The translations under genes were made by a program, and so were the position numbers. Below, piece by piece: positions 1-6,460 of a stretch of 10,334 nt of DNA. How positions within the stretch are numbered: position 1 is the first letter of the stretch; every line of letters starts with the position of its first letter. The DNA comes from Carthagonibacter metallireducens (GTDB lineage Bacteria; Gemmatimonadota; Gemmatimonadetes; Palauibacterales; Palauibacteraceae), in the NCBI GenBank assembly GCA_023554445.1, contig JAMJQQ010000044.1:1-10334 (forward strand). The letters are read 5' to 3'. The notes under the pieces were generated by a model that saw only the letters and a program-made list of their open reading frames with translations, had not been told where the DNA came from and did no database searches.

Positions 1-1
1 G

Positions 2-289
2 GCGGGCAAGGAAAACTGCGCGATGTGTCACGCCGAGGGCGTGATGGGCGCCACCAAGTCGCCGGCGAGCCACGAAGGCTTCGATCAGGCGAACTGCCAG
101 CTTTGCCATGGAGAGTCGTCGCCGGTCCAGACCGCGGCCGCCGCCGCCGGTGCGATCCCGCACGACATGGCCGGCAAGGAGAACTGCGCCATGTGTCATG
201 GTGAGGGCGTGATGGGCGCTACGAAGACGCCGGAGAACCACGGCGACATGAAGCAGGAGAACTGCACCGTATGCCACGCGAAGGCCGGC
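2..289 (+). repeat. Tandem 56-codon repeat encoding two haem sites per unit
   Basis: Bases 2-169 form one complete unit and 170-289 form a second unit that ends at the gene's terminus. Both open with the residues AGKENCAMCH and continue with EGVMGATK. Over the first 24 codons, six differ synonymously and four change an amino acid (A/G, S/T, A/E, S/N), so the duplication is not recent and the protein sequence is under constraint. More copies may lie upstream. Confidence 0.75.
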
Positions 290-292
290 TGA
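2..292 (+). CDS. C-terminal part of a repetitive polyhaem c-type cytochrome (5' truncated)
   Basis: The reading frame is open from the left edge and ends at TGA 290-292, so the true start lies outside the window; the ATG at 23 is internal. The visible 96 residues hold four CxxCH motifs (CAMCH, CQLCH, CAMCH, CTVCH). Three of them are preceded by a histidine in the fixed pattern H-x7-CxxCH, which suits bis-histidine haems in a chain. The protein is built from a 56-residue unit (first copy codons 1-56, second copy begun at base 170) with an alanine-rich linker. It ends in a short KAG tail with no membrane segment. An electron-transfer role in the periplasm or outside the cell is inferred; no enzymatic family can be named. 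It converges on the minus-strand cytochrome locus and may belong to a separate operon. The frame and haem motifs are clear; total length and localisation are unknown. Confidence 0.85.
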   Translation, partial: AGKENCAMCHAEGVMGATKSPASHEGFDQANCQLCHGESSPVQTAAAAAGAIPHDMAGKENCAMCHGEGVMGATKTPENHGDMKQENCTVCHAKAG

Positions 293-327
293 CGCGACGG
301 TAGAACACCCGCAGCAAGCCGAAGCAG

Positions 328-362
328 TAAGGCCCCGACCGGCAGTGCCGGTCGGGGCCTTA
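328..362. terminator. Bidirectional terminator hairpin between convergent genes
   Basis: Bases 328-343 pair perfectly with 347-362: 16 bp, mostly G-C, around a 3-nt loop (agt). The hairpin lies 35 bp after the + strand stop codon and 19 bp beyond the minus-strand cytochrome stop. It starts with TAA and ends with TTA, so each strand gets only a short U-containing tail (TTACTT on +, TTACTG on -). Position and symmetry suit a shared terminator, though the U-tract is poor on both sides. Confidence 0.8.
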
Positions 363-366
363 CTTC

Positions 367-382
367 ATCCGGACGTCCGGAT
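367..382. other. Perfect 16-bp palindrome touching the stop codon of the 16-haem gene
   Basis: ATCCGGACGTCCGGAT is an exact inverted repeat whose last base is also part of the minus-strand TGA (384-382). As RNA it could form a 6-bp stem with an ACGT loop directly after the stop, in tandem with the larger hairpin at 328-362. It could be an accessory terminator or 3'-end stabiliser, or a protein site, or have no function. Confidence 0.4.
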
Positions 383-1755
383 CACTCGGGAGTCGATCCG
401 TGGCAGATCGTGCACGAGCCCTTCGCCTTCTCCGCATCCGCGTCGAAGTCCGGTCCGTGAGGGTTGATCCGGAAGCCCTCGACGGCCGAGTGACAGCGAA
501 GGCAGCTGGACTGCGTGTGGCAGCTGGCGCACGCGTCGAGACCCTGCCTCGCCGCCTTTCCGTGTGCCACGAACCAGTCGGGTACCGCGTCGTGGAACGC
601 CGCACCCGTCTGCCCGACGTTCGCGAAGCCTTGGGTAGTGTGACAGTCCCGACAGAACACCTCGTTGGAGTGGCATTCCGAGCAGTTCTGCATCTGGCCC
701 CACGCCTCGGCGCTGTGCCTCTGGACGAAGTCGGCCGGGTGGAACGACGGCCGGCCGGATCCGTCGTGGCAGTCCACGCAGTAGGTCTCCTCGTGGCAGG
801 CGGCACACTTCGGCGAGGAGGCCACGGCAGCCGCACCGTGCGCGACCGCGAAGTTGGGCCCGTGGCCCGGGATCTTCACCAGCGGACCGTCCGCCGAGGC
901 GCTGGCCTCGACGGCGAAGTCGGGAGCGATCTGCTCGCTGGTATCGATGTGACAGGTCGCGCAGAGGTTCTGCGTATGGCAAGTCGCGCAGCTGTTCGGA
1001 GCCTCCCGCATCGCCGCCCCGTGGGAGAGGTTCCACTCGGTGACCGCGTGGCTCTGCGGTACGGGCGGGTCCCAGGTGACGCCCGCGGTCATCGCCGCCA
1101 CCCGCGGATCCGGCCCCAGCGCCATGATCGCCGGAACCATCTCGGCATTGACGTGACACACGGTGCAGCTCTCCCTCGCATGGCAGACCGAGCAGTTCGA
1201 TGCTTCGCCGGACGCCATCGCCCCGTGCTCGGAGAGGAATTGCGGCGACGCGTGCGTCGCAGGCGCGGGGAACGCGCCGATCTGCGCCTCCGTCAGCCCG
1301 GTTGCCTCGGTCAGCGGCACGTGGCACTGGACGCAGTCGTTCCCGGCGGCCAGGTGCCCGTCCGCATTCGGGGCGTGGCAGGCCTGGCAGGCTTCGAAGC
1401 CCGCGGCCTGGACCTGCATGTCGCCGGATCGGCCCGGCACCTGGTGGCAGGAGCTGCAGGGGAGCTCCGGGTGTCCCGGGTGCACCGTCTTCAGGTTATT
1501 CGCCGGTCGTTCGCCTGGCCCGTCCCAGTTGACCCGAGGTGCGACCTGTCCGTCGTGACAGGCCTGGCAGGCTTCCGGCTGGATGGAGATGAACAGTTCC
1601 GAGTCACCCGTCTCGATGCCCGCGTGGCATGCACTGCAGCTCGGGAACAGTCCCTGGTGCTTCGCGTGTGGAAAGCCCGCCTGCTGCGGCATCGACAGCA
1701 GAGCGCTCGTCGCGCCCGCCAGCACCACCGTTCCGATCAGAATCGCGCGCTTCAT
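382..1755 (-). CDS. 16-haem c-type cytochrome, probable partner of the outer-membrane barrel
   Basis: The 457-residue protein carries 16 CxxCH motifs, with first cysteines at residues 40, 63, 100, 123, 141, 188, 197, 256, 265, 317, 326, 358, 368, 409, 418 and 448. The N-terminus (KR, then a hydrophobic stretch to about residue 20) is an export signal; its cleavage site is unclear. The first five haems resemble a c7/c3-type domain; residues 168-422 are five dihaem modules. The ATG at 1755 is chosen because it follows a GGAGG ribosome site (1766-1762) by 6 nt and shares its A with the TGA of the upstream barrel gene. The open frame extends further upstream only in the shadow of the barrel gene. 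Tight coupling to a barrel suggests a porin-cytochrome conduit that moves electrons across the outer membrane. That role is inferred; it could instead be a soluble periplasmic shuttle. No lipobox is visible. Confidence 0.93.
   Translation of the reverse strand: MKRAILIGTVVLAGATSALLSMPQQAGFPHAKHQGLFPSCSACHAGIETGDSELFISIQPEACQACHDGQVAPRVNWDGPGERPANNLKTVHPGHPELPCSSCHQVPGRSGDMQVQAAGFEACQACHAPNADGHLAAGNDCVQCHVPLTEATGLTEAQIGAFPAPATHASPQFLSEHGAMASGEASNCSVCHARESCTVCHVNAEMVPAIMALGPDPRVAAMTAGVTWDPPVPQSHAVTEWNLSHGAAMREAPNSCATCHTQNLCATCHIDTSEQIAPDFAVEASASADGPLVKIPGHGPNFAVAHGAAAVASSPKCAACHEETYCVDCHDGSGRPSFHPADFVQRHSAEAWGQMQNCSECHSNEVFCRDCHTTQGFANVGQTGAAFHDAVPDWFVAHGKAARQGLDACASCHTQSSCLRCHSAVEGFRINPHGPDFDADAEKAKGSCTICHGSTPE
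490..1254 (-). repeat. Five tandem dihaem modules in the 16-haem cytochrome
   Basis: Residues 168-422 contain five copies of the pattern H-x7-9-H-x10-CxxCH-x4/5-CxxCH. The CxxCH pairs start at 188, 256, 317, 358 and 409. The proximal-upstream histidines are 177, 245, 306, 347 and 398, always 11 positions before the first cysteine and usually in an HG pair. The outer histidines are 168, 236, 298, 339 and 388. Each module thus supplies two haems and two spare histidines, enough for bis-histidine ligation. A sixth, half module (H433, CxxCH at 448) closes the protein. Confidence 0.85.
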
Positions 1756-3221
1756 CAGTAGCCTCCGATCCCACGCATGGACGGGCGCGGCTTCGGCGTG
1801 GAGCCGAATCGCCATGCGACGGACAGGTGCGCCCTCGGTTGGGTCCAGTCTTCGTTCCGTGACCTGTTCTCGAAGGTGATCCGATACAGCGCTGCACTGC
1901 CGCTGACCGTGAAGTCTCCGAGGTTCCACGAGGCATCGATTCCCCCGCCGGTGCCGAGCTGCTCGCCGATTCGGAATTCGCCAAACGACTTCGTGGAGCT
2001 TCCGAACAGCGCGATCCGTGCGTCGTTCCCGATCCGCCGCCCGACCGACAGGTCACCGCCATATCGCGAGGCGCCGAAACCGGTCTCCGAGCGGTATCCG
2101 CCGTCCACGAACCAGGGCCCGTTGACCCAGTGGCCACCGCCGTAGAGCCGGACGCCGTCTTCCTTGATTTCCACGGACTCGGTTCCCGCGGACGTCTCGT
2201 CGTAGTCGCGGTATCCACCTCCCGCTTCGAGAGACAGACCGAGCTCCGGTGAGGACCAGGTGAGCATTCCGCGGCCTTCGGTATAGGCGACCGGGCTGAA
2301 CGCGCCCCAGATCGTCCAGTATTCGAAGAAGGGTCGATAGTGCTTGCCCTCGAGCACCAGCCCGAAGCCCGCACCGAGTGGCGAGGTCATCTGGAGCCGG
2401 GCTAGGTTGATCTCCTTGAAGGCGAGATCGTAGGTGATCCCTCCATCCAGGATCGCATCCCCGACGATCGCCCGCAGCGATCCACCGATTCTCTCCGAAT
2501 ACAGACCGGTCTCATCGGTCCGGATCTCGCGCTGGTACTGCACGTTCGCGAAGAAGCTGGTACCGAAATCCAGGGCACCGTCGAAGCCGTAGATGTATGC
2601 GCGCTTGTTCGGCGCCCATTCATCGGCTTCGGTGAGGAGCTGGCCGTTGCGCGGCGCGTTCAGACCAATTCCGAGGCTCCAGCCTCCGTACGCCTCGAGC
2701 CGCAACGGGCCCAGTCCGCTCCAGGCGACGGAGGCGCCGTCGAAGTTCCGGTAGCCCAGACTCCCCGACCGGAGCATCCGCCCCCCCCGCAGCCAGAGGT
2801 CGTCCTTTCGGTACCCGATGTAGGCGGTGATCGCCTCGACCTCCTGCTCCGTCCGTGGCCAAGCTTCGTCGCTGCCGAGGCGGGCTCGCAGCTGCGTGTG
2901 GAAGGAGAGTCCTTCGACCCCCGTCCAGCCGGTGGCCCGCAGGTCCTGGTAGAGCGGGTATACGCTCTCCGTGTCCCCGCTGCCGTACCAGCGGCAGAAA
3001 TCCCCGGTCGTGCAGGTGACGGCGGTGCCATCGGCGAGCTGTCTCTGGGCGCCGCTGCCCGAGACCTGACTCTCGGGAACGCTGTCACGCTGCAGGCGCT
3101 GGAATCCGACGATGTCGCCGCGGACGCGGAGTTCACCGCGAATGCCCTGGGCGAACAGCGCCGTGGGTGCGAGAAGAAGAACGGACGACACGAGTGCGAG
3201 CGTACGGCGGTGGACGATCAT
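1755..3221 (-). CDS. Outer-membrane beta-barrel protein paired with a multiheme cytochrome
   Basis: The 488-residue protein starts with a clear signal peptide (basic RR, a hydrophobic core, ALFA before a glutamine at 25). It is followed by many short alternating hydrophobic/polar strands with glycine and aromatic residues, as in Gram-negative outer-membrane barrels. A putative last strand, SVAWRF, occurs near residue 470, but the chain continues about 15 residues to GGY rather than ending on the usual aromatic. It has only two cysteines, C70 and C76 (C-x5-C), probably a disulfide in an early loop, and no CxxCH. The start has a GGAG ribosome site 8 nt upstream. The gene shares one base with the 16-haem cytochrome start (TGATG), so the two are probably co-translated. 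By analogy with MtrAB-type and Geobacter porin-cytochrome systems it would sheathe the cytochrome in the outer membrane. Membership of the MtrB family is not supported. Confidence 0.85.
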   Translation of the reverse strand: MIVHRRTLALVSSVLLLAPTALFAQGIRGELRVRGDIVGFQRLQRDSVPESQVSGSGAQRQLADGTAVTCTTGDFCRWYGSGDTESVYPLYQDLRATGWTGVEGLSFHTQLRARLGSDEAWPRTEQEVEAITAYIGYRKDDLWLRGGRMLRSGSLGYRNFDGASVAWSGLGPLRLEAYGGWSLGIGLNAPRNGQLLTEADEWAPNKRAYIYGFDGALDFGTSFFANVQYQREIRTDETGLYSERIGGSLRAIVGDAILDGGITYDLAFKEINLARLQMTSPLGAGFGLVLEGKHYRPFFEYWTIWGAFSPVAYTEGRGMLTWSSPELGLSLEAGGGYRDYDETSAGTESVEIKEDGVRLYGGGHWVNGPWFVDGGYRSETGFGASRYGGDLSVGRRIGNDARIALFGSSTKSFGEFRIGEQLGTGGGIDASWNLGDFTVSGSAALYRITFENRSRNEDWTQPRAHLSVAWRFGSTPKPRPSMRGIGGY

Positions 3222-3281
3222 GTTGCCAACTCCGGCATGTCTCAGGGTTCTAAACCCGAAGAGTCCCCGCGAATTACATCA

Positions 3282-3310
3282 ATCTTGCGTGTCCCGGCCA
3301 TCGGTATCAA
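3282..3310 (-). promoter_or_regulatory. Weak sigma70-like promoter candidate for the barrel/16-haem pair
   Basis: On the minus strand TTGATA (3310-3305, five of six matches to the -35 consensus) is followed after 17 nt by CAAGAT (3287-3282, three of six to the -10). It lies between the terminator-like hairpin of the preceding gene and the barrel start, where a promoter would be expected. The -10 match is poor and this may be chance. Confidence 0.25.
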
Positions 3311-3328
3311 GGGTGCCGCCGCAGGACG

Positions 3329-3365
3329 ACGGGCCCGGGCGGAGATTCAGTCCGCCCGGGCCCGT
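3329..3365 (-). terminator. Strong GC hairpin after the 19-haem/cytochrome b gene
   Basis: Bases 3329-3343 pair perfectly with 3351-3365: 15 bp, almost all G-C, with a 7-nt loop. On the minus strand the hairpin begins 22 nt after the stop codon of the 19-haem gene. No U-run follows, so it may be a terminator of the U-poor kind, a transcript-end stabiliser, or an attenuator between this gene and the barrel gene. Confidence 0.6.
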
Positions 3366-3387
3366 GAAATCCGTAACGTGCTCCCGA

Positions 3388-6234
3388 TCAACGGTATCCG
3401 AATATCATCGAGTAGAGGATCAGCGCGATGATCAGCAGCCCGATCCCCAGCATTGTGAACCCGAAGACCCGGAAGCCGAGCTCGACCTCCTTCGGGTACG
3501 GATCGACGAGCCGCTTCTCGAACTCGCCCGTCTCGACCATGCGCTGGTACTCGAGCGGCTTGTCCCGCTTCATCTCCTCGATCGGCACCGTCCCCGTGAA
3601 GATCACAGGGTCCATCGGGAACTTGTCCAGACGGAAGTGCGTGTTGAAGAAGTGAATCGTGAAGATGAACGCCACGGCGAGCAGCGCCTCATCGCTGTGG
3701 ACGATCGTGGCCACGTTCACCAGCCACCCCGGCAGCAGGAGCGTGAAGAACTCCGGGAACCAGAGGAACAGGCCCGTCGAGCCGATCACGAACATCCCCC
3801 AGAACACGGCGAAGTAGTCGAACTTCTCCCAGTAGGTGAAGCGCCCGTACTCCGGCCGCGGGCCCTTTCCGAAGAACCACTTGAAGGAGTTCTTCAGGTC
3901 GATCAGGTCCTGCTTGGTGAACATCAAGGTGTTCGGCGACTCGAGAATGAACTCCTTCCATCTCGTCTTCGCCGCCCGCTTCTGCTTGAACACGTCCCAG
4001 AGGTGGATCGCGAAGATGATCATCAGGGCTACCGCTCCGATGCGGTGGAACGCGCCCATCCCCTCGAAGCCGCCGGTCAGATTGGCGAACCCCTGGGCCC
4101 AGCCCATGTAGGAGAACTTCAGGGCCATGCCCGTCGCGGCGAGGGTCATGAAACTGAGGATCATGACCAGGTGAAGCGTCCGCTGGAATGCGGTGAAGCG
4201 CTGGTAGACCTTCTTGCTCGCGACGACGGCTGCCTCGTGGTGGCGCCACTCCTCAGGCGAGCGCCAGAGGCGCCAGAGCCAGGCCCCGGTGTGGGTCAGT
4301 GCGAAGGTAAGTGTTCCGACCAGGAGCGCCGTCATTCCCCAGAAGGACCAGAACAGCCACGGGTACTTCTCTCGGTCGTGGTGCGTCGCGTGCGTCAGGT
4401 ATCCGGCGAACCGACGATTCGCCCCCGGGTGACACTGAGCGCAGGTTTCGACCACGTTTTCCCGGCTCAGGGTGGATGCGGGCTCGGTGGTCGGAAGAAT
4501 GTTGTGCTGGCCATGACAGTCGGCGCATTTCGCCGCCGAGGCCGCCCCGAGTCGCGACACCTTGCCGTGGTAGGTGTCGAAGAAGGTCTCCGTCTCTTCC
4601 TCGTGACAGCCGCCGCACTGGCTCATCATCAGCATCCGGAAGTCGTCCCGGTCCGTGCGGCTGATCGAATGGGAAGTGTGACACTCCTCGCAGGTCGGGT
4701 AGTGGGGCTCCCGGTCGTGCGAGAAGTCGCCGTCCTCCGGCCAGTGGATGCTCGCACGGAACTCTTCCTCGATCCCGTGGTGGCACTCACCGCAGGTCGT
4801 GGTGATGTTGTTCGCGTGCACCCGCGACTCCGGGTCATCCGCGGGCCTCTGCGAATGCGGCCCGTGACAGTCGGTGCAGGTGGCCGTGACCAGCAGGCCA
4901 CTCTGCATGAGGCCCTTGCCGTGGATGCTCATCTCGTAGCTCTCGATGATCGGATCATCGTGGGCTACGCGCGCGGCGACGGTCTCGCCCTCGCGGTGAC
5001 AGCGTGCACAGAGCTCGGGGACGTTCTGCGGGAAGGTAGGAGTGCCCGCCTGGGCATGTCCCGTCGTCGCGTGCTTCTGATGACAATCGAGGCAGCTCGG
5101 GGCGTTCGCGTCTCCCGCCGCGGCCAGGCGGCCGTGTGCGCCACCGGCATGCTCCTCGACCTGTTCCGCATGACAGATCGCGCAGTCGACGGCCTGGTCG
5201 ACGGTCTCACACGGTCGGTCGTCGAAGAAAGCCGTTACATCCGTGTGGCACTGGGCGCAGCCGGTCGTGGCGTGCATGCCCGCGTGGTAGCCCTGCTCAT
5301 CGACGAACATCGAGATCGTCTCACCGGTCGCGTTGTCGGTTCCGGTGAGATCGGGATCCGCGTGGCACTGCATGCACTCGCCCACGGCAACGCCGGTGTC
5401 GTAGAACACCCGACGGATCCGGTGCGGCTGGTGGCAGTCCACGCATGCCGGAATCTTGTGGGGCTCCTTCTCCCACAGCTCGCCCTCGATCACCTGCTGG
5501 TGGACCTGCTCGATCATCGCGTGGCAGGCCGTGCAGGTCTGAGCCACGTTGTCCTTGTGGATGCTCGAGCCCGGGTCCTCGTGGGGCAGGATGTTGTGAG
5601 AGGTGTGGCACGACGTGCAGACCGCCGTGACTCGCAGTCCCTGGCGGAACAGCCCCGTTCCGTGGATCGAGAGCGAGTAGTTCTCGAGGATGTGGTCTTC
5701 TGCGATCTGGCGGCGCTCGGAGACCTCCGTCCCCTCCTGGTGGCATTCGCCGCACAGGTATGGGATGTTGACCACGTGCGTCGGACTGCGTTCGTCCCGC
5801 TCGGTGAGAATCCCGTGCGTGCCGTGACAGTCGGCGCAGGTGGGCGCCAGCGGGTCGCCCCGGTCCGCCGCCTGCCCATGCAGAGATGCGTGGTGCTGCC
5901 GCGACTGCACGGAATGGCAGGACTCACATGACACTGCCGGCCGTTCCGCCGCGTGTGGGAAGGTCATTCCCGTGTGGCAGTTCAGGCACTCGAGACCGGC
6001 GTGCGCCGAACCGGAGAGCTCGTCTCCGTCGACGATGAATCGACCGCCGTTTTCGTGTGACTCCCACAGCGAGGCGTTGGCGTGACAGGTGAGACAGGTG
6101 TCGCTGTCCTGAGCGGCCAGCGGTCCGACGCCCGCGGTGAACAGCAACGCCAGGGCCAGTGCTGCGGCGCCGGGAAGGCCGGCCGCGCCGGCAGCCTGAT
6201 TTCGCCTGCCCGACGAATGGGTCGAGCGGTGCAT
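3388..6234 (-). CDS. CbcL-like inner-membrane quinone:cytochrome c oxidoreductase with 19 c-haem motifs and a cytochrome b domain
   Basis: The 948-residue protein has a signal peptide (residues 1-41, basic n-region, LAA/Q end) and a periplasmic domain with 19 CxxCH motifs starting at 47, 83, 103, 133, 161, 206, 234, 264, 287, 326, 351, 381, 409, 453, 481, 515, 540, 570 and 598. Likely distal histidines lie in SxHG motifs. About six membrane helices follow (near 626-650, 687-708, 729-749, 807-829, 849-867, 921-947). Histidines 688, 730, 744, 846, 861 and 866 are candidate haem b ligands, as in formate dehydrogenase-gamma/HydC cytochromes. This order matches Geobacter CbcL, known as a quinone-linked route for extracellular electron transfer with nine c-haems; this protein has about twice that. 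The ATG at 6234 is chosen because the signal peptide begins there. An AGGA lies only 4 nt upstream, so the ribosome site is weak. The open frame to 6435 adds no export signal. Confidence 0.9.
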   Translation of the reverse strand: MHRSTHSSGRRNQAAGAAGLPGAAALALALLFTAGVGPLAAQDSDTCLTCHANASLWESHENGGRFIVDGDELSGSAHAGLECLNCHTGMTFPHAAERPAVSCESCHSVQSRQHHASLHGQAADRGDPLAPTCADCHGTHGILTERDERSPTHVVNIPYLCGECHQEGTEVSERRQIAEDHILENYSLSIHGTGLFRQGLRVTAVCTSCHTSHNILPHEDPGSSIHKDNVAQTCTACHAMIEQVHQQVIEGELWEKEPHKIPACVDCHQPHRIRRVFYDTGVAVGECMQCHADPDLTGTDNATGETISMFVDEQGYHAGMHATTGCAQCHTDVTAFFDDRPCETVDQAVDCAICHAEQVEEHAGGAHGRLAAAGDANAPSCLDCHQKHATTGHAQAGTPTFPQNVPELCARCHREGETVAARVAHDDPIIESYEMSIHGKGLMQSGLLVTATCTDCHGPHSQRPADDPESRVHANNITTTCGECHHGIEEEFRASIHWPEDGDFSHDREPHYPTCEECHTSHSISRTDRDDFRMLMMSQCGGCHEEETETFFDTYHGKVSRLGAASAAKCADCHGQHNILPTTEPASTLSRENVVETCAQCHPGANRRFAGYLTHATHHDREKYPWLFWSFWGMTALLVGTLTFALTHTGAWLWRLWRSPEEWRHHEAAVVASKKVYQRFTAFQRTLHLVMILSFMTLAATGMALKFSYMGWAQGFANLTGGFEGMGAFHRIGAVALMIIFAIHLWDVFKQKRAAKTRWKEFILESPNTLMFTKQDLIDLKNSFKWFFGKGPRPEYGRFTYWEKFDYFAVFWGMFVIGSTGLFLWFPEFFTLLLPGWLVNVATIVHSDEALLAVAFIFTIHFFNTHFRLDKFPMDPVIFTGTVPIEEMKRDKPLEYQRMVETGEFEKRLVDPYPKEVELGFRVFGFTMLGIGLLIIALILYSMIFGYR
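4603..6012 (-). repeat. Internal duplication of an eight-haem segment within the 19-haem protein
   Basis: Haems 2-9 (6012-5362) and 10-17 (5292-4603) align. Intervals between first cysteines are 20, 30, 28, 45, 28, 30 and 23 residues in the first copy and 25, 30, 28, 44, 28, 34 and 25 in the second. Matching flanks include VTAVCTSCH with VTATCTDCH, and SIHGTGL with SIHGKGL. The copies are diverged at the protein level, so the event is old. Removing one copy gives the 11-haem layout of the neighbouring paralogue. Confidence 0.8.
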
Positions 6235-6368
6235 CGTGTCCTGCTCTATCAAGATCGGTTCTCCCGTTCTGTGTCCCGATTCAATCCAGCTTACGCCCGT
6301 GGGCGCGGGGTGTTCACGTGCAAATTCCGGACGCACACCGATCTCGTTGTATCTTGAATAATGGCATG

Positions 6369-6396
6369 AGTTTATGGGTGTTCCACCGGTGTTCAA
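6369..6396 (-). promoter_or_regulatory. Weak sigma70-like promoter candidate upstream of the 19-haem gene
   Basis: TTGAAC (6396-6391) and TAAACT (6374-6369) are separated by 16 nt on the minus strand; each matches four of six consensus bases. The implied start site leaves a leader of about 130 nt. Two direct copies of GAACACC, 11 bp apart, overlap the -35 and spacer. This is a candidate only. Confidence 0.25.
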
Positions 6397-6460
6397 GTGG
6401 GACAGGGTGACCCAGACCGGGGCGTAATCGGACAATTCCGCCCCGATGTGTTCTTTCGAC

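Noticed and set aside
400..1761. + strand open frame (453 codons) opposite the 16-haem gene
   Set aside because: Same antisense effect. The minus strand shows a signal peptide, ribosome site and 16 ordered CxxCH motifs, while this frame shows none of these and is arginine/valine-rich.
1756..1929. N-terminal extension of the 16-haem protein to an ATG at 1929
   Set aside because: It lies inside the barrel gene, would bury the signal peptide after 58 arginine-rich residues, and ignores the well-placed GGAGG before the ATG at 1755.
3112..5931. Long + strand open frame (939 codons) opposite the 19-haem gene
   Set aside because: It is a shadow of the minus-strand gene. The recurring haem motif codons and high GC keep stop codons out of the antisense frame. 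The product has no recognisable domain, is rich in V/R/H, and overlaps two real genes.
6235..6435. N-terminal extension of the 19-haem protein to an ATG at 6435
   Set aside because: The added 67 residues have no export signal or domain, and the natural signal peptide starts at 6234. The stretch looks like an upstream regulatory gap.
6418..6445. Possible terminator after the 11-haem gene (7-bp GC stem, 14-nt loop)
   Set aside because: The stem is short, the loop long and no U-run follows; such pairings are common in GC-rich DNA.
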